In this document: positions 1 to 5,224 of the stretch, piece after piece
Layout of the letters: each line of letters opens with the position of its first letter
Position numbering within the stretch: position 1 is the first letter of the stretch
NCBI GenBank assembly: GCA_020860985.1
Contig: JAJBTG010000140.1
Location: 1-5,224 of the forward strand
Source: Oscillospiraceae bacterium
Lineage (GTDB): Bacteria > Bacillota > Clostridia > UBA1381
Reading direction: 5' to 3'
DNA: 5,224 bases
The notes under the pieces: generated by a model
Told to the model about the DNA's origin: nothing
Databases searched by the model: none
Seen by the model: only the letters and a program-made list of their open reading frames with translations
Translations under genes and position numbers: made by a program

Positions 1-1057
1 CCATAACGCCGTTATTGCGCGCGAAATGGATAAAATCCCAAACAATCAAAAAATAATCCACAAAGCCCATATTTTTAATTACGCCCAGCTCATAACAGAG
101 CCTTTCCCGAAGCTCGTCGGTAACCGGGTTATACCGCTTATTTAATCCGTCGAAGCACAGCTCCTCAAGATATTCATACGCGGTTTTGCCGTCGGGCACA
201 TCATATGCCGGCAAATGACGCGTATTAAAATCAAATTCAACATTACATCTGGCGGCGATTTTCTGCGTGTTCTCAATCGCCTGAGGCGCGTATTTAAACA
301 GCTCGGACATTTCCTCCGGGGATTTTATATAAAATTCCTCGGTTTCAAATTTCATTCTTTCGGGATCATCCACGGTCTTTTCCATCTGAATACACATCAG
401 AACATCCTGGTACTTCGCGTCCTCCTTTTTGAGGTAATGGATATCATTAGTCGCCGCAAGTCCCACTCCAAGCTCCTCCGAGAGCTTTATAAGCTGCGGA
501 AGTATGCGCTTCTGCTCCGCAAGTCCGTGGTCTTGGATTTCTATAAAATAGTTGTCCTTACCGAAAATATCGATATATTTTTGCGCGGTTTTCTTTGCAA
601 GCTCATAATCATCCGAAAGAAGCGCCTTTGGCACCTCCCCCGCTATACACGCCGAAAGCGCAATTATCCCCTCGCTGTGCTGACGCATCAAATCAAAATC
701 AATTCTCGGCTTATAGTAAAAGCCCTCGATATATCCCATGCTTACCATGTATATCAGATTCTTATATCCGACTTGATTTTCGGCAAGCAAAATTAGATGG
801 CTTGTCTTATTATCAACGCCGTGTACCTTATCAAAGCGCGTTCTCGGCGCGACATAAACCTCGCACCCGATTACGGGATGAATCCCCTGCGCCTTAGCCT
901 CACGGTAGAAATCCGCCGCGCCGTACATGGCGCCGTGGTCGGTAATCGCGCACGAATCCATGCCCAGCTCCTTAACCCGAGCCACAAGCTTTTTTATGCT
1001 TGCCGCGCCGTCAAGCAGACTGTATTCGGTATGCGTGTGAAGATGACAAAATCCCAT
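1..1057 (-). CDS. dnaE: DNA polymerase III alpha subunit, DnaE type, N-terminal 352 residues (partial, runs off the window)
   Basis: This is the start of a replicative DNA polymerase catalytic subunit; in the family it extends strands at the fork in the cytoplasm. My translation from the ATG at 1057 stays open for 352 codons to the edge. Residues about 3-210 form the PHP domain: HLHTH at 5-9, SLLDG at 13-17, ITDHG at 38-42, GCEVYVAP at 64-71, HLILLAEN at 87-94, GFYYKPRID at 112-120, SACIAGE at 135-141 and NDIHYL at 204-209. The visible part ends at MGFVDYFLIVWDF (330-342) and the residues after it, just before the expected PGRGS polymerase motif, so the palm, fingers, tau-binding and OB parts (family length about 1,150) are outside. 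The PHP metal ligands look intact, unlike E. coli DnaE, which suggests possible proofreading activity. The gene follows whiA after 41 bases and probably shares its transcript. DnaE rather than PolC is clear because no exonuclease domain interrupts PHP. Confidence 0.96.
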   Translation of the reverse strand, partial: MGFCHLHTHTEYSLLDGAASIKKLVARVKELGMDSCAITDHGAMYGAADFYREAKAQGIHPVIGCEVYVAPRTRFDKVHGVDNKTSHLILLAENQVGYKNLIYMVSMGYIEGFYYKPRIDFDLMRQHSEGIIALSACIAGEVPKALLSDDYELAKKTAQKYIDIFGKDNYFIEIQDHGLAEQKRILPQLIKLSEELGVGLAATNDIHYLKKEDAKYQDVLMCIQMEKTVDDPERMKFETEEFYIKSPEEMSELFKYAPQAIENTQKIAARCNVEFDFNTRHLPAYDVPDGKTAYEYLEELCFDGLNKRYNPVTDELRERLCYELGVIKNMGFVDYFLIVWDFIHFARNNGVM

Positions 1058-1073
1058 GCGTTTCCCTCCTTTT
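1058..1073 (-). promoter_or_regulatory. Strong ribosome binding site of dnaE
   Basis: The minus strand reads AAAAGGAGGGAAACGC directly before the ATG. AGGAGG lies at 1070-1065, seven bases from the start codon, a near-perfect match to the anti-Shine-Dalgarno sequence. It fixes the dnaE start at 1057 and is the best ribosome site in the window, so dnaE is probably translated independently of whiA even if both are on one transcript. Confidence 0.85.
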
Positions 1074-1098
1074 ATTCGGCGGCGGTAATTCCGTGCCC

Positions 1099-1962
1099 TT
1101 AAATATTTTCCGCAAATTCCATTATTCTGTTGAGCCTGTGGTTTACCCCGGATTTCCCTATGGGCGGATCGGTTTTTTCACCAAGCTCCTTGAGGCTGTC
1201 CTCCGGAAATTCCATTCTCAGCCGTGCGATTTCCTGCAAAACCTCCGGCATTTTATCGAATTTTTTCGCGTCCGTGATTTTCCTAATAGCAACGAGATGT
1301 CTGCCCGACGCGCGCGCCGCCTTGTCCGCGTTCGCGTTTTCGCAGTTTACGCGCCGATTTACCTCGTTGCGCATTTCTTTTTCTATCTGAATTGTGAACA
1401 TTTCAAGCGCGCTGTTTCCCGCGCCTATATATCCCAGAATATCGGCTATCGCTTCACATTCCTTGACGTACACTATATAGTAGCCCTTTCGATATGTTAT
1501 TTTTGAGGGGAAGCCCTCGCGGCTCAGTATGGCGCCCAGGAACTCCGCCTCCTCCTTACTTTTCGTATCAAACTCAAGATGATAGCTTTTCTGTGGATTT
1601 GACACGGAGCCGCCGCCCAAAAACGCGCCCCTTACGTATGACGCCCTGCAACAGGCAAACGGCAGAATATCGTCCGACATTATACGCCCGATGATATTCT
1701 CCGCCTCGTAAATATCATCCGTAAGAAATTGATAAGCCCTGGAGCCGTCACGCCGCCGCACGTGGCAATCAAGTCCGAACCCCTCTGATAAATCCTGCCC
1801 TATTCTGTCCGCAACCGACTTGTTTTCGGTTGTAAATTTTATTTTATCCGCGGAAATTCTTCCCGCAACGCGAAGCGCACCCGCAAGCTCCGCCGCCGCG
1901 CAGTTCGGGCACTGTAATTCCGGCTGCGAAATCCTTTCATTTATATCCGATGAAAATGACAT
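1099..1962 (-). CDS. whiA: WhiA, DNA-binding regulator of division and chromosome segregation
   Basis: WhiA is a DNA-binding protein of Gram-positive bacteria. It is a sporulation transcription factor in Streptomyces and affects division and chromosome segregation in B. subtilis. The 287-residue product begins MSFSSDINERI, matching the usual family N-terminus. CCRASYVRGAFLGGGSV at 104-120, followed by YHLEF at 127-131, is the degenerate LAGLIDADG homing-endonuclease-like core. The C-terminal helix-turn-helix is about 220-283, with MPEVLQEIARLRMEFPEDSL (238-257), KELGE (258-262) and GKSGVNHRL (269-277). A CPNC pair at 18-21 precedes AAAELAGALR. I chose the ATG at 1962 by homology. The frame stays open 38 codons further to a TTG at 2076, but that extension resembles nothing in WhiA. 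The gap to yvcK is 142 bases and to dnaE 41 bases. The ribosome site is badly spaced (separate entry). Family assignment is secure; the exact start is less so. Confidence 0.95.
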   Translation of the reverse strand: MSFSSDINERISQPELQCPNCAAAELAGALRVAGRISADKIKFTTENKSVADRIGQDLSEGFGLDCHVRRRDGSRAYQFLTDDIYEAENIIGRIMSDDILPFACCRASYVRGAFLGGGSVSNPQKSYHLEFDTKSKEEAEFLGAILSREGFPSKITYRKGYYIVYVKECEAIADILGYIGAGNSALEMFTIQIEKEMRNEVNRRVNCENANADKAARASGRHLVAIRKITDAKKFDKMPEVLQEIARLRMEFPEDSLKELGEKTDPPIGKSGVNHRLNRIMEFAENI

Positions 1963-1983
1963 ATCTGCAATGTTTATTCCTTT
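1963..1983 (-). promoter_or_regulatory. Probable but poorly spaced ribosome binding site of whiA
   Basis: The best Shine-Dalgarno-like stretch before whiA is AAAGGA at 1983-1978 on the minus strand, which is 15 bases from the conserved-position ATG at 1962, longer than the usual 5-10. An in-frame ATT at 1971-1969 sits six bases after it and would add only Ile-Ala-Asp to the protein. The likelier reading is inefficient initiation at the ATG; use of the ATT is speculative. Confidence 0.45.
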
Positions 1984-2024
1984 CACAATTTCAAAAGCCG
2001 ATCCGCCGCAAAGGCACCGTTGTA

Positions 2025-2078
2025 ACTTGCCGTGCAGCTTCGCCGTTATCCTGCCACGCTTTACGCTGCACAGCAAAC
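2025..2078 (-). repeat. Long inverted repeat (hairpin) in the yvcK-whiA gap
   Basis: On the minus strand GTTTGCTGTGCAGC (2078-2065) can pair with GCTGCACGGCAAGT (2038-2025). This gives 14 consecutive pairs, three of them G-U, closing a 26-base loop. The hairpin begins 26 bases after the yvcK stop and ends 62 bases before whiA. No run of T follows on either strand, so it does not look like an intrinsic terminator. It could be an RNA structure that separates yvcK and whiA expression or protects an RNA end, or a binding site for a dimeric protein. The pairing is seen directly; any role is inference. Confidence 0.55.
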
Positions 2079-2104
2079 GCTATGTTGAGTATGCGGAAAG
2101 CCTT

Positions 2105-3064
2105 TTATCTTCTTGTTTTTGCAGCCTGTATTATCGTTCTCGACAGGCGGCTGAAATTATGCCTGATTTTTTCGTTTTTAACAAGCAAAAGATTACCCTG
2201 CAAAACGGAGCATCTGTCCGTAATTTTATCAGCGTCTATCGGAACCATATGCGCGTATTCCGCCGCATATTTTATCTTCAGGCTCTCCGGTATAACGGCA
2301 TTGTTCGCTATTACTATATCCGCTATTCCCCGATAGGAATGGCGCTCTATCGCTTCAAGATGGTCGCTGAGAGTGTACCCCTCGGTTTCGCCCGCCTGAC
2401 TCATAATATTGCACACGTAAATCTTTATCGCGCTGCTCTTTTTAATCGCTTCGGTAACTCCGTCCACAAGCAAATTGGGGATTATGCTTGTATAAAGACT
2501 TCCCGGTCCGAGAACTATAACGTCCGCCTTTTTAATGGCGCTTATAACGCCGCTTACCGCCTTTGGGCGTTCCGGCGTAAGATAAACATAATCTATTCCG
2601 TTGTTCTCTCGGTGAACTCCTATATTTGATTCTCCGTCGATATGCTTCCCATCCTTCAGCACCGCGCTGAGTTGTATGTTTTCGTTTGTTACCGGATACA
2701 CCGTTCCGACAATGCTTGTAATACGACTGAGCTTCTTTACCGCCTCGTCAAATCCCGACGAGGTTTCATTGAGCGCGGCAAGTATCAGATTGCCCAGGCT
2801 GTGTCTCTCAAGCGACCCCTCCTTAAAACGGAAGTTTAAAAGCTCACCAAGCATGGGGTCAACGTTCGAAAGTGCGCTTACGCAGTTACGCACATCGCCC
2901 GGGGGCAGCATACCCAAATCATTACGCAAAATTCCAGATGAACCCCCGTCATCCGCCACCGTAACTATGGCGGTAATGTTTCTCGTATGCAGCTTCAATC
3001 CGCGCAGCATTGTGGAAAGTCCCGTGCCGCCGCCGATTGCAGCCACCTTAATATCAGAATTCAT
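2105..3064 (-). CDS. yvcK: YvcK, UDP-sugar-binding protein of the gluconeogenesis factor / CofD-like family
   Basis: YvcK proteins bind UDP-GlcNAc in B. subtilis and are needed for normal cell shape and wall synthesis on gluconeogenic carbon sources; they share the CofD Rossmann-like fold. From the ATG at 3064 the protein has 319 residues, close to the B. subtilis length. Family motifs in order are GGGTGLS at 11-17, VADDGGSSG at 36-44, PPGDVRN at 54-60, HSLGNL at 88-93, GPGSLYTSI at 186-194 and NIMSQAGETEGY at 219-230. The start is ambiguous: an in-frame ATG at 3097 would add 11 residues and has a GGGGA nine bases upstream, whereas 3064 lacks a clear ribosome site but fits the usual family N-terminus. 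The gene follows rapZ and precedes whiA, the classic Gram-positive arrangement, and both its flanking gaps carry hairpins. The known regulatory phosphorylation of the B. subtilis protein by PrkC cannot be judged here. Confidence 0.95.
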   Translation of the reverse strand: MNSDIKVAAIGGGTGLSTMLRGLKLHTRNITAIVTVADDGGSSGILRNDLGMLPPGDVRNCVSALSNVDPMLGELLNFRFKEGSLERHSLGNLILAALNETSSGFDEAVKKLSRITSIVGTVYPVTNENIQLSAVLKDGKHIDGESNIGVHRENNGIDYVYLTPERPKAVSGVISAIKKADVIVLGPGSLYTSIIPNLLVDGVTEAIKKSSAIKIYVCNIMSQAGETEGYTLSDHLEAIERHSYRGIADIVIANNAVIPESLKIKYAAEYAHMVPIDADKITDRCSVLQGNLLLVKNEKIRHNFSRLSRTIIQAAKTRR

Positions 3065-3097
3065 AATATTACCATAGCCTATCCGCCCACAATCCAT

Positions 3098-3111
3098 ATC
3101 GAAAAATCCCC
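3098..3111 (-). promoter_or_regulatory. Candidate ribosome binding site for an upstream yvcK start
   Basis: The minus strand carries GGGGA at 3111-3107, nine bases before an in-frame ATG at 3097. This is a weak to moderate Shine-Dalgarno match. The downstream ATG at 3064, preferred on protein similarity, has only TAGG 13 bases upstream. If the site is used, YvcK begins with an extra MDCGRIGYGNI. Confidence 0.35.
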
Positions 3112-3148
3112 GTTCCGCTGTGAGCAGATAGGATACGGAGATTATGTA

Positions 3149-3169
3149 CGCCCGCGCTCGGCGCGGACG
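3149..3169 (-). repeat. GC-rich stem-loop in the rapZ-yvcK gap
   Basis: On the minus strand CGTCCGCGC (3169-3161), a three-base loop CGA, and GCGCGGGCG (3157-3149) form nine consecutive pairs with one G-U. It starts 11 bases after the rapZ stop codon. It is followed by TACATAATC rather than a T run, so an intrinsic terminator is unlikely. Its GC richness contrasts with the AT-rich bases on both sides. It could stabilise the 3' end of an upstream RNA or tune expression between rapZ and yvcK; this is inference from position only. Confidence 0.6.
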
Positions 3170-3180
3170 GCAAACATATA

Positions 3181-4035
3181 TTATTCCTTGCCGAGGTCGC
3201 GGTATGAAACATTCACCTCATAACCGCTTTCCTTTAGATATTCCGCCAGCTTGTTCGTCATGGTAACGCTTCGGTGCTTTCCTCCGGTACAGCCTATCGC
3301 GATTGTAAGCGAAACCTTGCCCTCCTCTATATACAGCGGAATCATAAATTTCATCATGTCCTTGAGCTTTTCAAGAAACTCCACCGCTGTGGAAAAGCTC
3401 AAAACATAATCCTGAACCTCTTTGTCGTTTCCGGTTTTATGCTTTAATTCGTCAACATAAAATGGATTCGGAAAACATCTTACGTCAAAAACAAGGTCCG
3501 CGTCAAGCGGCATACCGTATTTGAAGCCGAACGCCATTACATTTATAATAAGCTGCTGTCCCGAATCGCGCGCGTAAATTTCCTTTAATTTGTTGAGAAG
3601 CGTTTGATTGGAATATTTAGAGGTGTCAATTACATTATCCGCCGCCATATAAAGCTTTTCAAGCATTTTTCGTTCCTTGCGTATCGCGGCGAGAAGTCCG
3701 TTTGAATTTTCAAGCGGATGCTGTCGGCGCGTTTCCTTATAGCGTTTAACAAGCGTTTCATCGTTCGCGTCAAGATACAGCAGGCGGCAGTCATATCCGC
3801 TGTCTTTTAAAACTTGAATTTGCTCAAGCAACTCGTTTATCATATCGCCAACGCGAATATCTATAACAAGCGCCACATTATTGAATTTTCCGTTTACCGA
3901 CGTAAGCATTTCGGAAAATTTGGGTATAAGAACGGGAGGCATATTATCTATACAGAAATATCCCATGTCCTCCAAATACCTTATTACTCTTGTTTTGCCC
4001 GATCCGGACATACCCGTTACGATTGTATATTGCAT
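3181..4035 (-). CDS. rapZ: RapZ (YvcJ) family nucleotide-binding protein
   Basis: RapZ/YvcJ proteins are cytoplasmic P-loop nucleotide-binding proteins. In E. coli RapZ binds glucosamine-6-phosphate and guides the GlmZ small RNA to RNase E; in B. subtilis YvcJ hydrolyses nucleotides and affects competence. The 284-residue product is full length. It has a Walker A loop GMSGSGKT at 8-15, YFCIDNMPP at 26-34, DIR at 59-61 and YLDA at 87-90. The C-terminal domain, which in E. coli binds RNA and the sugar phosphate, carries FGFKYGMPLDADLVFDVR (169-186), CFPNPFYV (187-194) and GCTGGKHRSV (248-257). The ATG at 4035 is preceded by AAGGG at 4048-4044, eight bases away. It starts 27 bases after murB, so co-transcription with it is likely. 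GlmZ is enterobacterial, so the RNA-adaptor role should not be assumed here. Confidence 0.96.
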   Translation of the reverse strand: MQYTIVTGMSGSGKTRVIRYLEDMGYFCIDNMPPVLIPKFSEMLTSVNGKFNNVALVIDIRVGDMINELLEQIQVLKDSGYDCRLLYLDANDETLVKRYKETRRQHPLENSNGLLAAIRKERKMLEKLYMAADNVIDTSKYSNQTLLNKLKEIYARDSGQQLIINVMAFGFKYGMPLDADLVFDVRCFPNPFYVDELKHKTGNDKEVQDYVLSFSTAVEFLEKLKDMMKFMIPLYIEEGKVSLTIAIGCTGGKHRSVTMTNKLAEYLKESGYEVNVSYRDLGKE

Positions 4036-4062
4036 TGTCTTATCCCTTCCCGGTGCGTGAAT

Positions 4063-4968
4063 TTAATTTTGTCCGTTCCTATCTCCTATCAGTCTTACCT
4101 CGGGTTCAAGGTGAACACCGAATTTATCCATGACCGTTTTCTGTACATACTCTATCAAATTAAGTACGTCCTCGGCGGTCGCGCCGCCCTTATTTACTAC
4201 AAAGCCGGCGTGCTTCTCGCTCACCTGCGCTCCACCGACGGAATATCCCATAAGACCGGAATCCTGAATAAGCTTTCCGGCGAAATATCCCTCAGGGCGC
4301 TTGAATGTGCTTCCCGCCGACGGCATTGAAATCGGCTGTTTGTCATTTCTGCGCTTTGTGTAGTCAGCCATCAGCGCTCGGATTTCCTCCGCGTTACCCT
4401 TTTTCAGTTCCATAACGCATGATAAAATAACACATTTTCTTGTTTCAAACATACTGTGGCGATAGCCGAAATCAAGCTCCGCATTATGCGCCGTTCTGAT
4501 TTCTCCGTTTTCATCCATATATGTTACTTCCCTGATTATATCCTTAAGCTCGCCGCCATACGCTCCGGCGTTCATATAAATCCCGCCGCCGAGCGTTCCG
4601 GGAATACCCGAAGCAAACTCAAATCCCGTAAGCTCCGCCGCGAGAATCCGCTTCGCAAGCGCGGACATAAGAATACCCGCCTCGGCATACACCGTTTCGC
4701 CGTCTATTCTACATTGCGATAATTTGCCGTCGACCTGCAAAACCACTCCGCGTATACCCTTATCGCTTACAAGCATATTCGAGCCGTTCCCCATTACCAT
4801 GCACGACTCTCCGTTCTCCCTGCAAATTGCAAGAATATCCCTGATTTCATCAACGCTTTCCGCGCTCACGAATATATCCGCCGGACCTCCTATTCTAAAC
4901 GTGGTATGATTTTTCATTTCCTCGTTAAGCTTTACATTCCTCGCGGCGGCGCGTATTTTATTTATCAT
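4063..4968 (-). CDS. murB: UDP-N-acetylenolpyruvoylglucosamine reductase MurB
   Basis: MurB is a cytoplasmic FAD enzyme that uses NADPH to reduce UDP-GlcNAc-enolpyruvate to UDP-MurNAc, the second committed step of peptidoglycan precursor synthesis. The 301-residue product shows the FAD-binding PCMH-type domain: NHTTFRIGGPAD at 20-31, VMGNGSNMLVSD at 58-69, and GIPGTLGG at 121-128 followed by MNAGAYGGE at 132-140. The C-terminal substrate domain follows. The expected catalytic residues are present: Arg170 in FGYRHS, Ser220 in SAGSTFKRP and Glu290 in LEPEVRLIG. The length and the GSTFKRP form fit the shorter type II enzymes common in Gram-positives. The ATG at 4968 is one base after the stop of the PHP gene. 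Its ribosome site GGGAG (4979-4975) lies six bases upstream inside that gene's end, implying coupled translation. All key residues are intact. Confidence 0.97.
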   Translation of the reverse strand: MINKIRAAARNVKLNEEMKNHTTFRIGGPADIFVSAESVDEIRDILAICRENGESCMVMGNGSNMLVSDKGIRGVVLQVDGKLSQCRIDGETVYAEAGILMSALAKRILAAELTGFEFASGIPGTLGGGIYMNAGAYGGELKDIIREVTYMDENGEIRTAHNAELDFGYRHSMFETRKCVILSCVMELKKGNAEEIRALMADYTKRRNDKQPISMPSAGSTFKRPEGYFAGKLIQDSGLMGYSVGGAQVSEKHAGFVVNKGGATAEDVLNLIEYVQKTVMDKFGVHLEPEVRLIGDRNGQN

Positions 4969-4969
4969 A

Positions 4970-5218
4970 CTAATCTCCCATTTTCCATTGAAACAGCGGC
5001 TTTCTTACGCTCATAAATTCCTCGAACGCTGCCAAATTTCTGTTCATAATAAGCTTTTCCGGAAACGATATTTCCTTAAGCATACCGAGCGCCGAATCAT
5101 AATTTCCCAAATCAAACGAAATATGCGCGTCGGAGGAAACAACTATTCCTACCTCTTTTTCCATGCAAAGCTCCGCGATTTTCCTGCAATTGGGAATACT
5201 CTGATTACTGACAAAAAA
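4970..5218 (-). CDS. PHP-domain hydrolase (YcdX / histidinol-phosphatase-like), C-terminal part, frame broken at the edge
   Basis: This is the last 82 codons of a PHP-superfamily metal-dependent phosphoesterase. The tell-tale segment is CRKIAELCMEKEVGIVVSSDAH, split as CRKIAELC (11-18) and VGIVVSSDAHISFDLGN (22-38 of the visible part). SDAH supplies metal-ligand Asp and His, and the GN and FPEKLIMNRN segments are typical of the YcdX-like C-terminus. An ATG at 5164 cannot be the real start, because conserved sequence extends upstream of it and it would remove nearly all the domain. Going upstream, the frame meets TAG at 5221-5219 immediately before TTTTTT. One extra T in that run would give Thr-Ser-Phe-Phe, which fits the family better, so a one-base deletion is likely, either real or a sequencing error. 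It ends one base before murB, with coupled translation. The substrate is unknown, and the rest of the gene lies outside. Confidence 0.8.
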   Translation of the reverse strand, partial: FFVSNQSIPNCRKIAELCMEKEVGIVVSSDAHISFDLGNYDSALGMLKEISFPEKLIMNRNLAAFEEFMSVRKPLFQWKMGD

Positions 5219-5224
5219 CTAGTG

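Noticed and set aside
215..796. Plus-strand open frame of 193 codons
   Set aside because: It lies entirely opposite the dnaE PHP-domain coding sequence, has no recognisable domain, and its composition is what the antisense of a real gene gives.
1603..1653. Homing endonuclease or mobile intron suggested by the LAGLIDADG-like segment
   Set aside because: This fold is a standard, degenerate part of every WhiA protein and is not a sign of a mobile element.
1957..1990. Promoter for whiA with TTGTGA and GATATG boxes 17 bases apart
   Set aside because: The spacing is right but the -10-like box is a poor match and overlaps the start codon. A match this loose is expected by chance.
1963..2076. N-terminal extension of WhiA from a TTG at 2076
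   Set aside because: The extra 38 residues do not resemble any WhiA N-terminus, no ribosome site precedes the TTG, and the family-typical MSFSS start lies at 1962. The region also contains the inverted repeat, which better explains its composition.
2025..2078. Intrinsic terminator after yvcK
   Set aside because: The 26-base loop is large and no T run follows on the minus strand.
1820..2629. Plus-strand open frame of 269 codons spanning whiA, the gap and yvcK
   Set aside because: It runs antisense through two well-conserved genes, shows no family motifs, and has no convincing ribosome site.
3149..3169. Intrinsic terminator after rapZ
   Set aside because: The stem is strong, but TACATAATC follows it instead of a T tract.
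3814..4329. Plus-strand open frame of 171 codons opposite rapZ and murB
   Set aside because: Antisense shadow of two conserved genes with no protein-like motifs.
5162..5164. ATG as the true start of the PHP gene, with GGAG upstream
   Set aside because: Conserved PHP sequence (CRKIAELC) continues upstream of it, and a 64-residue product would lack nearly all metal ligands.

Overview
The window is a compact, single-direction gene cluster on the minus strand of a bacterium. It reads from the high-numbered end to the low-numbered end: 3' end of a PHP-domain hydrolase, murB, rapZ (yvcJ), yvcK, whiA, then the 5' third of dnaE. The order murB-rapZ-yvcK-whiA, the presence of whiA, the strong AAGGAGG-type ribosome sites and the style of the DnaE N-terminus all point to a Gram-positive bacterium. 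Within that, a member of the Clostridia is most likely, probably an uncultured or less-studied lineage of moderate GC content. The genus cannot be read from this sequence.

Layout: 5224-4970 holds the end of the PHP hydrolase, whose reading frame is broken near the window edge. Bases 4968-4063 are murB (one base after the PHP stop) and 4035-3181 are rapZ (27-base gap). Bases 3064-2105 are yvcK, after a 116-base gap with a GC-rich stem-loop, or an 83-base gap if the upstream start at 3097 is used. Bases 1962-1099 are whiA, after a 142-base gap with a long inverted repeat. Bases 1057-1 are dnaE, after a 41-base gap with a textbook ribosome site; the gene leaves the window just before its polymerase active site. 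No stretch over 300 bases lacks a gene. No tRNA, rRNA, insertion sequence, CRISPR array or clear intrinsic terminator was seen. The plus-strand open frames are antisense shadows.

Functionally the cluster is a cell-envelope and cell-cycle locus. MurB makes UDP-MurNAc for peptidoglycan. RapZ and YvcK belong to families that sense or act on amino-sugar precursors (glucosamine-6-phosphate in RapZ of E. coli, UDP-GlcNAc in YvcK of B. subtilis). WhiA influences division and chromosome segregation, and DnaE is a replicative polymerase subunit. Close spacing and shared orientation suggest co-transcription. This is mostly a conserved housekeeping region and I found no new biological system. The points worth a second look are the broken PHP frame at a homopolymer, two unexplained hairpins in the only two long gaps, the poorly placed whiA ribosome site, and the intact metal site in the DnaE PHP domain.
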